A DNA stretch of 42,500 nucleotides. It comes from Prorocentrum cordatum. Lineage: Eukaryota; Sar; Dinophyceae; Prorocentrales; Prorocentraceae. The notes beneath the pieces are model-generated. The model ran no database searches, had not been told where the DNA came from, and saw only the letters and a list, made by a program, of their open reading frames with translations. Below, in pieces: positions 20,669 through 29,999 of the stretch (the stretch's first letter is position 1; every line of letters starts with the position of its first letter). The stretch lies in assembly GCA_963575745.1 (NCBI GenBank), contig CAUYUJ010003543.1:1-42500 (forward strand), read 5' to 3'. The position numbers and the translations under genes are program-made.

Positions 20669-21740
20669 ATTTGCTCACGGCCACGCATGTTGATGACATC
20701 AATATGGTCGGTATTGAGGACTCCATTGACAAATGTGTCAAATGCGTTGAATATACTTTTGACAAGTGTAAACTCAACACGCATACATATACCAACTGTG
20801 CTGTGAGATGCACCAAGGACGAGGACGGCAATGTCACTTTGGATCAATATGAATATATCAAACAACTCCGTCCTATACAACATCCCGAACGACGCTGACG
20901 CTCAGGCAACCAAGATGGTGGCAGACATGTTCGTCATCCTCAGGGGTGCGCTGGCATACGCACTAATCACCCAGGTGTGGTTGATGGTGTATGTTGTATC
21001 TCTACAACGTGTCCAAGAACCGACCAACATTCAAGTGCGACGACTGAACGCGATCACCAGCAAGCTGCAGGCCTGCCCGATGAAGATCATCAACCAGGCG
21101 ATGAACCCCACGGGCGAGGTCGACCTACATAGCGACTCAGGATACCGACGCCTGAGTGGAGACGCCGATGACGACGTCAAAGGCTATGGTATTCGCGGGG
21201 CAAGCCTGCTACGACGTGGAAACACGTCATCTGGTAAACCTGTCGTTCGCCTGATTGATGCGTACTGCAAGTCTCACCGCTTACAGGTCCGCTCGAGTTA
21301 TTCAGCAGAGACACTAGCAGCAACCCGTAATTTGGAGGACTGTTATCCCACGATTGTGACTCTGCACGAGCTCCACGCGGGGCCGCTCACGCCCACTCAG
21401 TTGAAATATATACTCGAGTTGGGTGGCCTGAGCATCAAGGTCACTTTGACCATCGATGCTGAGTCTGTTTTTAAGTCCGTGTCAAGCAAAGACTTGAAGA
21501 AGCCGACTGAATGTACCCTTTTAGGACACATCAGTTGGATACGACAGATGATGGAGCGTGGAATCGTGCACAGCATTCAGTGGTGTGATACCCGCGATAT
21601 GACTGCGGATGGCCACACCAAGGGAACATCGACGGAGACATGCTCCTACAAGTCATGGGAGGTATAAAGACTTTCAAGCATGACCTGAAGAGGCATACTC
21701 CATATCGGGCCGGCCAGACATCAAGTTTTGACGCCGCCTG
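20669..21740 (+). pseudogene. Ty1/copia RT (motif C on) and RNase H
   Basis: RT resumes with LLTATHVDDINMVG; the two Asp codons at 20692-20697 are the catalytic pair. It continues DKCVKCVEYTFDKCKLN, YEYIKQLRP and, after a frameshift near 20888, DADAQATKMVADM...LRGALAYALITQ. RNase H follows with its acidic residues in order: VDLHSDSGYRR, SSYSAETLAA, LTIDAESVFKS and QWCDTRDMTADGHTKG. A last frameshift near 21630 leads into TFKHDLKRHTPYR. The domain order RT-RNase H at the 3' end, downstream of integrase, identifies the Ty1/copia superfamily. Confidence 0.8.
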
Positions 21741-21750
21741 ATGAGTACGT

Positions 21751-21751
<1 letters not shown>

Positions 21752-21826
<75 letters not shown>

Positions 21827-21833
21827 GCATATG

Positions 21834-21884
<51 letters not shown>
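21752..21884. repeat. (CA)n/(TA)n microsatellite
   Basis: A short CACACA run leads into long TA dinucleotide stretches with small interruptions (GTATATATATATATAGCATATGTATGTG in the middle, given here only as its type). It lies between the end of RNase H and the right LTR, and is followed at once by the last hairpin element (21885). Confidence 0.95.
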
Positions 21885-21887
<3 letters not shown>

Positions 21888-22017
21888 AGGTAACTTGCTA
21901 GCGGGTCCACATTCCTTTAGGCCCGCTTCCTTTTCGGGGCTTTGTGTATGTTAGCTGCTATGCCTGCTGTATAGGGGCGACGGGCTCACGCTTCGTCTCC
22001 CTTCCCCCCCGACGCCT

Positions 22018-22275
22018 TAAAGCGAGCTGAGGGACGGAAGGGGTGGAAGGGAGCGTGCGCCCGCGGCCGCGTCGGCTCAAGCGGCCGGCCGCCCAAATAT
22101 GACTGTGCCCCACTGCGAGGCACACAATCGCTATCGAGACCAAAAGGGTCTTCCTATTGCTTGAGATGGCATTTCCTTTCATACTGGGACTATCGCTAAT
22201 ACGGTACAACACAGTTGGAGCTTGGCTTCGCCTGAGGCGAAGCTGTTGGCTGGGCCTCCCAGCCCCCGTCAAACT
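22018..22275 (+). repeat. Right long terminal repeat (258 bp)
   Basis: Gap-free partner of 5449-5706. The GCTTCGCC-TGA-GGCGAAGC hairpin is at 22225-22243. The bases before it (21985-22017) are pyrimidine-rich (TCTCCCTTCCCCCCC) and not the polypurine tract expected upstream of a 3' LTR. The CGACCCA minisatellite starts directly after it. Confidence 0.75.
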
Positions 22276-22660
22276 CCGCGACCCACCCTGCGACCCACCC
22301 GCGACCCATCGGCGACCCACCCGCGACCCACCCCGCGACCCCCCCGCGACCCCCCCCGCGACCCATCCGCGACCCCTCCGCGACCCACCCGCGACCCGCC
22401 CCGCGACCCACCTGCGACCCTTCCCGCGACCCACCCTCAAGAGGGGAAAAACCACCCGGACCCGACAATTGACGTTTACTGAATGGCCCTGGGCGTTGAC
22501 TAAACAGCCCTGCCCTGTTCGATTCATTCTTTGCGTGTGTTTACTAAACGGCTTCGCTTGTCGGGGTGATTCTTATGGGGGGATTTTCTGCCTTCTACAC
22601 CCGCGACCCAACAGCGACCCACCCGCGACCCATGTGCGACCCACCCGCGACCTATACCCA
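22276..22660. repeat. CGACCCA minisatellite (right flank of the retrotransposon)
   Basis: Units of CGACCCACC(C)G with small variants run from 22276 to about 22440. A unique spacer (22441-22595) contains three loose GTTTACTAAACGG-like copies, and a second block follows (22598-22655). The same unit lies to the left of the left LTR, so the element appears to have inserted into this satellite. Confidence 0.85.
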
Positions 22661-22679
22661 CATTGGTTTCACGAAAAAA

Positions 22680-22800
22680 TCGGCGCCTGCGGCGGGCTCG
22701 TTGCATAATTTGTGAAGTTTTGGCGCCTGCGGCGGGCTTCTCCAGAGTCTCGCAGACTGCCGACGTCCGCACCGCCCCCTCACTCTTATCCGCATCTGTG
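22680..22800. repeat. Short direct repeat GGCGCCTGCGGCGGGCT
   Basis: The 17-mer GGCGCCTGCGGCGGGCT occurs twice about 42 bp apart (near 22681 and 22723). The rest of the interval up to the 21-bp repeat block is unique and non-coding as far as I can see. Confidence 0.6.
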
Positions 22801-23095
22801 GGGGGCGACCTATCTAGGTCGTATAGTATTTGTCGTTCTAGGTCGCTTCTGTGTCGCAGTCGATCGTATGTGTGTCGCTGTAGGTCGCACCTGGATCGCC
22901 ATAGGCTATAGGTCATATATGGTTCGCATTCGACTGTATCTTGATCGTTGTAGTTCGCAATTGTGTCGCAGTATATCGTATCTTCATCGCTCGCTGTAGG
23001 TCGCCTCCAGATCGCTGCAGATCGTATCCGGGTTGCAGTAGATCGTGTTTTTGTCGCTGCCGATCGTATCTTGATCGCTGCAGGGCGCTTTCGGC
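22800..23095. repeat. Degenerate 21-bp tandem repeat (TCGCTGCAGATCGTATC type)
   Basis: Units such as TCGCTGTAGGTCGCCTCCAGA and TCGCTGCAGATCGTATCCGGG follow each other with a period of about 21 bp. On the minus strand this gives heptapeptides such as DQDTIGS, DKNTIYC, NPDTICS. The block is longest before unit A. Shorter versions open units B-E (about 26276-26400, 29758-29882, 33136-33260 and 36189-36312). Confidence 0.8.
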
Positions 23096-23203
23096 GGTGA
23101 GATGTTGACGATGCAGAGGTGTGTATTTCCGGCCATGCTGAAGCTTGGCCGGTGACTTGCAGTCCCGTGCGATGTGACCGAGCCCGCCGCACCTCAGGCA
23201 CAC
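22913..23203 (-). pseudogene. Antisense CCHC zinc-knuckle fragment, unit A
   Basis: The minus-strand frame begins at a non-ATG codon with MCLRCGGLGHIARDCKSPAKLQHG (shown to position only: the knuckle is C-x2-C-x4-H-x4-C, residues 2-15). It then passes through the 21-bp repeat block. A stop lies shortly upstream in the same phase, so no proper start exists. The motif is that of gag-type and other nucleic-acid-binding proteins. The same fragment recurs in all five units, which shows that it belongs to the amplified unit but not that it is expressed. Confidence 0.45.
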
Positions 23204-24199
23204 GGATGTTCGGGTCCTTGTGCCTGTCCCATGGTGCGACGTCAGGTGGGGCTACACTTATGCTCGGGAGGGATGTTTTCGCGGGCCTCGGCATTTCCCA
23301 GTCTCGGGATGCGTACCAGCAGCTGCGCCTCGCCGAGAGGCGTCTGGGGGTGCCCGGATGGCCCGCGACGGCCGCCGGAGACCCGCGAGCCAGGCGACGA
23401 AGATACATTGGGGGGGAATAGGCTCAGGGGGTGGGGGGTGCATCGACCCTCAGTCGCCCATTCCACGCCGACGTCAGCCCGATAGCTCGCGCTGCCCAGG
23501 ATCCTCGTCCTCCTCCTCCTCCTCCTCCTCTTCTTCTTCTTCTTCTTCCTCCTCCTCCTCCTCCTTCTCCTCCTCTTCCTCCTCTTCCTCCTCCTCCTCC
23601 TCCTCCTCCTCCTCCTCCTCCGCGATGTGTCGCCGAGCCCAGGTCGATGTTGTCCTCCCCCGCCGAGCCAGGTCCCCGCCCTCGCTGCCCGAGCCCGCCC
23701 GGGAGCGTGGGGCGCGGGCACGCGAGGTTTTCGGTCGGGCCGGTCCCCCCTACAGGGGGCTTTTGGACGACAGACCAGAAATGACCCCAAAAATATACCC
23801 AGAGATCCAGCGTAATGAAAAAATCAAGACGGAGGTGTTTCATATTTTTCGGCCTCGAGGGGCCCTCGCCGGGCCCCGGGACCGTCAACAAAAACGACTC
23901 AGGATGAGAAACCGGCCCCGAGGAAAGGGTCGAGACTTCTGGGGACCCCGCGTTGAAAACATCACGACGTCGGATCTCAGGGTACTCCACAAATGCTCAA
24001 GAATGATCCAGAACTCGTCCCCAGACTATTCTTGGACGATTTTTGACTGCTCCTCCTCTGGAGGCACCCGCCCGACTCGAGCGAAGCTGGAGGCCCCCGC
24101 TCCGCCTCCAGCCGCGGCCCTCCCCGGAGCACCGAGCGCTCCCGAGCAGCCCGCCCGCGCGCCCCCCTCGGCGGGCCCTCGGACCTCCCGGCCGTGCCC

Positions 24200-24410
24200 A
24201 CGGAGGGGCGCCCTGGCGCTTGCGATCCAGAGGGTGCCCATCCCACGTCCACGGATGCAGAGGGTGTCCACGGCGCTCGTCCACACGCTCGTCCACACAC
24301 ACACACACGTCCACGGATACAGAGGGTGTCCACGTCCACGGATGGGCGCCCTGGCGCTTGCGATCCAGAGGGCGCCCTGGCGCTTGCGATCCAGAGGGTG
24401 TCCACGGATA
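24200..24410. repeat. Leader minisatellite of the array units
   Basis: The unit GGCGCTTGCGATCCAGAGGG, with GCGCCCT or TGTCCACGGAT linkers, is repeated three times, together with (AC)n and TCCACGGATAC(AGAGGGTG) copies. Equivalent blocks lie at about 27530-27720 (B), 31035-31225 (C) and 34395-34585 (D). They lie 200-400 bp before the RCC1 repeats. The long Arg/Ala-rich frames across them, on both strands, are not conserved in phase between units. Confidence 0.7.
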
Positions 24411-24626
24411 CCGACGCATCTGGGCTCCAGGGAGCCCCATGGCCGCTCGGAGGGGGGCGGCGAGAGCCGCGCGTCGCGCATCGCGGGGCGCGGGCACGCG
24501 AAGTTGGAGGTCCCCGCCTGCCGCCCCGGCTCGAGCCGTGGCCCTCCCCGGAGCCCCGAGCGCTCCCAGGAGCCCGCGCGCGCGCCCCCCTCGGCGGGCC
24601 CCAGGGCCTCCCGACCGCGCCCACGG

Positions 24627-26065
24627 ATGGTCGCCGCGGGAGGCGAACACACGGTGCTGCATGAGAACGGCCAGTGCGCGTGGTGGCCTGAGCTACACGG
24701 TCGCGCCGGTGAGCTGCCGGCGGCACGTGGCCTTCGGGCTCGAATCGTCGCGGCCAGTGCGCCGTGCCGGCGCTGGACGGTGGCCTGAGCTACACGCAGG
24801 TCGCCGCCGGAGGCGCCCATACGGTGCTGCTCAGGAGCGACGGCACGGCCGTGGCCTTCAGCTCGAATGCCTGCGGCCAGTGCACCGTGCCGGCGCTGGA
24901 CGGTGGCCTGAGCTACACGCAGGTCGCCACCGGAGGACGCCATACGGTGCTGCTCAGGAGCGACGGCACGGCCGTGGCCTTCGGCTGGAATGGTCGCGGC
25001 CAGTGCGCCGTGCCGGCGCTGGACGGTGGCCTGAGCTACACGCAGGTCGCCGCCGGAGATGCCCACACGGTGCTGCTCAGGAGCGACGGCACGGCCGTGG
25101 CCTTCGGCTCGAATGGTTGTGGCCAGTGCGCCGTGCCGGCGCTGGACGGTGGCCTGAGCTACACGCAGGTCGCCGCCGGAGGAGGCCACACGGTGCTGCT
25201 CAGGAGCGACGGCACGGCCGTGGCCTTCGGCTCGAATCCCTACGGCGAGTGCGCCGTGCCGGCGCTGGACGGTGGCCTGAGCTACACGCAGGTCGCCGCG
25301 GGAGATGCCCACACGGCGCTGCTCAGGAGCGACGGCACGGCCGTGGCCTTCGGCTCGAATGGTCGCGGCGGCCGGGATTTCGAGGGCGCTGGACGGGGCG
25401 CTGACGTACACCGCGCGCTTCGGCGCGGCGCTGCTCCTGCAGGCGTCGCTCGACGGCGGCGCGGTGCTCGGCCGGAAGGGAGCGGGTCCCGGGGGGAACG
25501 GGCCCTGGGCCCCGGGGCCGTCCCCCGGACCTTCATCCTGAGTCGTTGTCTGACAGTCTTGGGGCCCGTGGACGGCCTGCGGAGGCGAAGGTCGCAGCGG
25601 AACGCTGCAGGGGGCCCGGAAAGGGGCACCAACTCCAACGCAGGGGGGTTTGCCTCCACAGGGGGAAGGCGATCCCAGATTTCGGCGTTGGCGGGAACAT
25701 TTCGGCCACCTCGGAAGCCAGGATATTACCACCATCGCCGAGCTCGGGCTCTTCTTCCCTCGGTGGCGGCACGCCGCCGGTTTGTTGGTGTTGGTGTCAA
25801 CCTCTGGGCTCTAGGCCTGCGACACTGGATGACCCGTTCCCTTCCTGGCGAGGTGCGCTTCCTGACCCTGGGCGGGGTGGAGCGCTGCCGGGTGCGGGCG
25901 GCGCCCGGCGCGCCGCTCGCTGGCGTGCGCGACTGGCTGGCGGGCGAGCTGGGCGCGGGCAGGCTGGGCCCCGGGATCGGCCGCGCCGACGCGGCCCTGC
26001 CAGGCGGACGGCTCCTGAGCGGGGCCTCGGCGGGCGAGACCGTCGCGGACGCCTTCGGGTTGTAG
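24627..26065 (+). pseudogene. RCC1-like repeat gene with ubiquitin-like exon, unit A (broken)
   Basis: From ATG 24627 (MVAAGGEHTV) the first blade is scrambled by deletions. Five complete 41-residue blades then follow, each with HTVLLRSDGTAVAFG (HTALL in one) and, in most, a GQCA-type end. The last blade is altered near 25370 (GRGGRDFEG instead of GQCAVPALDG), which shifts the frame. The C-terminal exon (25853-26065; FLTLGGVERCRVRAAPG ... LPGGRLLSGASAGETVADAFGL) is intact. The predicted intron 25464-25852 has GT and AG ends. RCC1 repeats form beta-propellers that bind proteins or chromatin; a function here is not shown. Confidence 0.6.
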
Positions 26066-26515
26066 GCATCGGGTCGCCGCCGTGCTTCGTCCTGGGCCCC
26101 GGGGTGTCGTCCAGGGAGGGGTGTTTTCGTGGGCCTCGGGATGCGTACCAGCAGCTGCGCCTCGCCGAGAGGCGTCTGGGGGTGCCCGGGTGGTCCCCGA
26201 CAGCCGCCAGAGACCCGCGAGCCAGGCGACGAAGATACACTGGGGGGAATAATTAGGCTCAGACTGGGGCTCAACTGTGTCGCAGTATATCGTATCTTCA
26301 CCGCTCGCTGTAGGTCGCCTCCAGATCGCTGCAGATCGTATCCGGGTTGCAGTAGATCGTGTTTTTGTCGCTGCCGATCGTATCTTGATCGCTGCAGGGC
26401 GCTTTCGGCGGTGAGATGTTGACGATGGAGGTGTGTATTTCCGGCCATGCTGAAGCTTGGCCGGTGACTTGCAGTCTCGTGCGATGTGACCGAGCCCGCC
26501 GCACCTCAGGCACAC
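25811..26515 (-). pseudogene. Antisense CCHC zinc-knuckle fragment, units A/B junction
   Basis: Same CLRCGGLGHIARDC knuckle as at 22913-23203, read antisense from unit B. The open frame continues through the 21-bp repeats into the antisense of unit A's ubiquitin-like exon. That extension is probably a GC-driven open frame and not protein. Confidence 0.4.
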
Positions 26516-29500
26516 GGATGTTCGGGTCCTTGTGCCTGTCCCATGGTGCGACGTCAGGTGGGGCTACACTTATGCTCGGGAGGGGATGTTTTCGCGGGCC
26601 TCGGCACTTCCCAGTCTCGGGATGCGTACCAGCAGCTGCGCCCCGCCGAGAGGCGTCTGGGGGTGCCCGGATGGCCCGCGACGGCCGCCGGAGACCCGCG
26701 AGCCAGGCGACGAAGATACACTGGCGGGGAATAGGCTCAGGGGGGGGGTGCATCGACCCTCAGTCGCCCATTCCACGCCGACGGGAGCCCGATAGCTCGC
26801 GCTGCCCAGGATCCTCGTCCTCCTCCTCCTCCTCCTCCTCCTCCTCTGCTCTTCTTCTTCTTCTTCCTCCTCCTCCTCCTTCTCCTCCTCCTCTTCCTCC
26901 TCTTCCTCCTCCTCCTCCTCCTCCTCCCTCCTCCTCTTCCTCCTCTTCCTCCTCCTCCTCCTCCTCCTCCTCCTCCTCCTCCGCGATGTGTCGCCGAGCC
27001 CAGGTCGATGTTGTCCTCCCTAGCCGAGCCAGGTCCCCGCCCTCGCTGCCCGAGCCCGCCCGGGAGCGTGGGGCGCGGGCACGCGAGGTTTTCGGTCGGG
27101 CCAGTCCCCCCTACAGGGGGCTTTTGGACGACAGACCAGAAATGACCCCAAAAATATACCCAGAGATCCAGCGTAATGAAAAAATCAAGACGGAGGTGTT
27201 TCATATTTTTCGGCCTCGAGGGGCCCTCGCCGGGCCCCGGGACCGTCAAAAAAACGACTCAGGATGAGAAACCGGCCCCGAGGAAAGGGTCGAGACTTCT
27301 GGGGACCCCGCGTTGAAAACATCACGACGTCGGATCTCAGGGTACTCCACAAATGCTCAAGAATGATCCTCCTCTGGAGGCACCGGCCCGACTCGAGCGA
27401 AGCTGGAGGCCCCCGCTCCGCCTCCAGCCGCGGCCCTCCCCGGAGCACCGAGCGCTCCCGAGCAGCCCGCCCGCGCGCCCCCCTCGGCGGGCCCTCGGGC
27501 CTCCCGGCCGTGCCGACGGAGGGGCGCCCTGGCGCTTGCGATCCAGAGGGTGCCCATCCCACGTCCACGGATGCAGAGGGTGTCCACGGCGCTCGTCCAC
27601 ACGCTCGTCCACACACACACACGTCCACGGATACAGATCACGTCCACGGATGGGCGCCCTGGCGCTTGCGATCCAGAGGGCGCCCTGGCGCTTGCGATCC
27701 AGAGGGTGTCCACGGATACCGACGCATCTGGGCTCCAGGGAGCCCCATGGCCGCTCGGAGGTTGCCGGCGAGAGCCGCGCGTCGCGCATCGCGGGGCGCG
27801 GGCACGCGAAGTTGGAGGTCCCCGCCTGCCGCCCCGGCTCGAGCCGTGGCCCTCCCCGGAGCCTCGAGCGCTCCCAGGAGCCCGCGCGCGCGCGCCCCCC
27901 TCGGCGGGCCCCAGGGCCTCCCGACCGCGCCCACGGATGGTCGCCGCGGGAAGCTCCCACACGGTGCTGCTCAGGAGCGACGGCACGGCCGTGGCCTTCG
28001 GCTGGAATTTCGAGGGCCAGTGCGCCGTGCCGGCGTTGGACGGTGGCCTGAGCTACACGCAGGTCGACGCGGGACAAAACCACACGGTGCTGCTCAGGAG
28101 CGACGGCACGGCCGTGGCCTTCGGCTCGAATCACGCTGGCCAGTGCAGCGTGCCGGCGCTGGACGGTGGCCTGAGCTACACGCAGGTCGCCGCGATAAAA
28201 TCCCACACGGTGCTGCTCAGGAGCGACGGCACGGCCGTGGCCTTCGGCGAGAATGGTTCCGGCCAGTGCGCCGTGCCGGCGCTGGACGGTGGCCTGAGCT
28301 ACACGCAGGTCGCCGCCGGAGGAGAACACACGGTGCTGCTCAGGAGCGACGGCACGGCCGTGGCCTTCGGCCGGAATTTCGAGGGCTACGGCCAGTGCGC
28401 CGTGCCGGCGTTGGACGGTGGCCTGAGCTACACGCAGGTCGCCCGCGGAGGCGCCCCACACGGTGCTGCTCGGAGCGACGGCACTAGCGTGGCTTCGCTC
28501 GGAACCTCGAGGGCCGTGCTTGCGCCGTGCCGGCGCTGGACGGTGGCCTGAGCTACACGCAGGTCGCCGCGGGATTCGCCCACACGGTGCTGCTCAGGAG
28601 CGACGGCACGGCCGTGGCCTTCGGCTCGAATCTCGCCGACCAGTGCGCCGTGCCGGCGCTGGACGGTGGCCTGAGCTACACGCAGGTCGCCGCGGGATTC
28701 GCCCACACGGTGCTGCTCAGGAGCGACGGCACGGCCGTGGCCTTCGGCTCGAATCTCGCCGACCAGTGCAGCGTGCCGGCGCTGGACGGTGGCCTGAGCT
28801 ACACGCAGGTCGCCGCGGGATTCGCCCACACGGTGCTGCTCAGGAGCGACGGCACGGCCGTGGCCTTCGGCTCGAATGACCTCGGCCGGTGCACCGTGCC
28901 GGCGCTGGACGGGGCGCTGACGTACACCGCGCGCCCGCTCGTCGGCGCGACGCTGCTCCTGCAGGCGTCGCTCGACGGCGGCGCGGTGCTCGGCCGGAAG
29001 GGAGCGGGTCCCGAGGGGAGCGGGCCCTGGGCCTTCATCCTGGGGCCCGTGGACGGCCTGCGGAGGCGAAGGTCGCAGCGGAACGCTGCAGGGGGCCCGG
29101 GAATGGGCACCAACTCCAACGCAGGGGGGTTTGCCTCCACAAGGGGGAAGGCGATCCCAGATTTCGGCGTTGGCGGGAGCATTTCGGCCACCTCGGAAGC
29201 CAGGATATTACCACCATCGCCGAGCTCCGGCTCTTCTTCCCTCGGTGGCGGCACGCCGCCGGTTTGTTGGTGTTGGTGTCAACCTCTGGGCTCTAGGCCT
29301 GCGACACTGGATGTCCCGTTCCCTTCCTGGCGAGGTGCGCTTCCTGACCCTGGGCGGGGTGGAGCGCTGCCGGGTGCGGGCGGCGCCCGGCGCGCCGCTC
29401 GCTGGCGTGCGCGACTGGCTGGCGGGCGAGCTGGGCGCGGGCAGGCTGGGCCCCGGGATCGGCCGCGCCGACGCGGCCCTGCCAGGCGGACGGCTCCTGA

Positions 29501-29757
29501 GCGGGGCCTCGGCGGGCGAGACCGTCGCGGACGCCTTCGTGTTGTAGGCATCGGGTCGCCGCCGTGCTTCGTCCTGGGCCCCGGGGTGTCGTCCAGGGAG
29601 GGGTGTTTTCGTGGGCCTCGGGATGCGTACCAGCAGCTGCGCCTCGCCGAGAGGCGTCTGGGGGGGCCCGGATGGTCCCCGACAGCCGCCAGAGACCCGC
29701 GAGCCAGGCGACGAAGATACACTGGGGGGAATAATCAGGCTCAGACTGGGGCTCAAC
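26276..29757 (+). repeat. Array unit B (3482 bp)
   Basis: Second full unit, the longest, with eight blade repeats. The TCC tract is at about 26817-26981, longer and more interrupted than in unit A. Lacks the 30-bp stretch with TCGTTGTCTGACAG found in the introns of A and C. Confidence 0.85.
27937..29547 (+). pseudogene. RCC1-like repeat gene with ubiquitin-like exon, unit B (one blade frameshifted)
   Basis: ATG 27937 opens a run of eight 41-residue blades. The fifth (about 28440-28540) has several small indels that break its frame, and the next three continue in another phase. The last three are almost identical (GFAH with NLADQC in two). The end reads LDGALTYTARPLVGATLLLQASLDGGA up to a predicted donor at 28986; the acceptor AG is at 29333-29334. 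Joining the two gives an in-phase ubiquitin-like exon ending at 29547. Apart from blade five the gene is intact, so a sequencing or assembly error should be considered. Confidence 0.6.
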
Positions 29758-29999
29758 TGTGTCGCAGTATATCGTATCTTCACCGCTCGCTGTAGGTCGC
29801 CTCCAGATCGCTGCAGATCGTATCCGGGTTGCAGTAGATCGTGTTTTTGTCGCTGTCGATCGTATCTTGATCGCTGCAGGGCGCTTTCGGCGGTGAGATG
29901 TTGACGATGCAGAGGTGTGTATTTCCGGCCATGCTGAAGCTTGGCCGGTGACTTGCAGTCTCGTGCGATGTGACCGAGCCCGCCGCACCTCAGGCACAC
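29208..29999 (-). pseudogene. Antisense CCHC zinc-knuckle fragment, units B/C junction
   Basis: Identical knuckle and following SPAKLQHGRKYTP. The frame again runs on into the antisense of the previous unit's last exon. Confidence 0.4.

Larger units (their letters stand above)
6768..21898 (+). repeat. Family of about 30 dispersed 14-nt hairpins, GCRGG-GNNA-CCYGC
   Basis: Starts: 6768, 6940, 7626, 7695, 7817, 8204, 8787, 9346, 9757, 9781, 9805, 11105, 11117, 11255, 11429, 12059, 12086, 12577, 12634, 12691, 13471, 13834, 14096, 14288, 14908, 15654, 16923, 17044, 18617, 21885. The stem varies with compensation: GCGGG/CCCGC, GCAGG/CCTGC, GCGAG/CTTGC, with G-T wobble in GCGGG/CCTGC. Loops on the plus strand include GCAA (most often), GAAA, GGAA, GGGA, GTAA (all GNRA), GACA and GGCA; all but one start with G. 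Most copies read AGxPA, but several lie in another phase or outside any frame I recognise. I saw none in 1-6.7 kb or 22-42.5 kb. Confidence 0.85.
5446..22276 (+). mobile_element. Giant, decayed Ty1/copia-type LTR retrotransposon
   Basis: The element is bounded by collinear 258-bp direct repeats (5449-5706 and 22018-22275). A Ty1-like primer-binding site lies immediately inside the left repeat, and CGACCCA minisatellite lies outside both ends. The internal order is gag/CCHC, an accessory region, retropepsin, a methyltransferase-like module, integrase, RT and RNase H. Protease-integrase-RT-RNase H is the Ty1/copia order. At about 16.8 kb it is far longer than the usual 5-6 kb of copia elements; the excess lies mainly in 7.4-13 kb plus a 1.17-kb insertion in RT. 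Many frameshifts and nonsense codons show it is dead. No clear polypurine tract precedes the right repeat, which weakens the LTR reading. The five bases CGCGA flank both ends, but the minisatellite alone would give that. Confidence 0.75.
22962..26275 (+). repeat. Array unit A (3314 bp)
   Basis: First full copy of the head-to-tail array, measured from TGTGTCGCAGTATATCG to the same sequence at the start of unit B. Contents in order: 21-bp repeats, antisense CCHC fragment, a 115-bp segment (GATGCGTACCAGCAGCTGCGCC...), TCC tract 23502-23621, leader minisatellite, RCC1-like gene, ubiquitin-like exon and a second copy of the 115-bp segment. Its RCC1 frame is broken near 25370. Confidence 0.85.

Noticed and set aside
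21195-21209. GCGGGGCAAGCCTGC as a further hairpin copy
   Set aside because: It is 15 nt long, lacks a proper 5+4+5 structure and codes a conserved RNase H stretch (RGASLL), which explains it.
21985-22017. Polypurine tract before the right LTR
   Set aside because: The tract is pyrimidine-rich on the coding strand, the opposite of what plus-strand priming needs; recorded as a weakness of the LTR model.
25829-26065. Stand-alone 78-residue ubiquitin-like protein starting at its own ATG (same at 29311, 32689 and 35742)
   Set aside because: The ATG falls in the predicted intron, and splicing gives an in-phase fusion to the RCC1 repeats. It remains possible as an alternative product.
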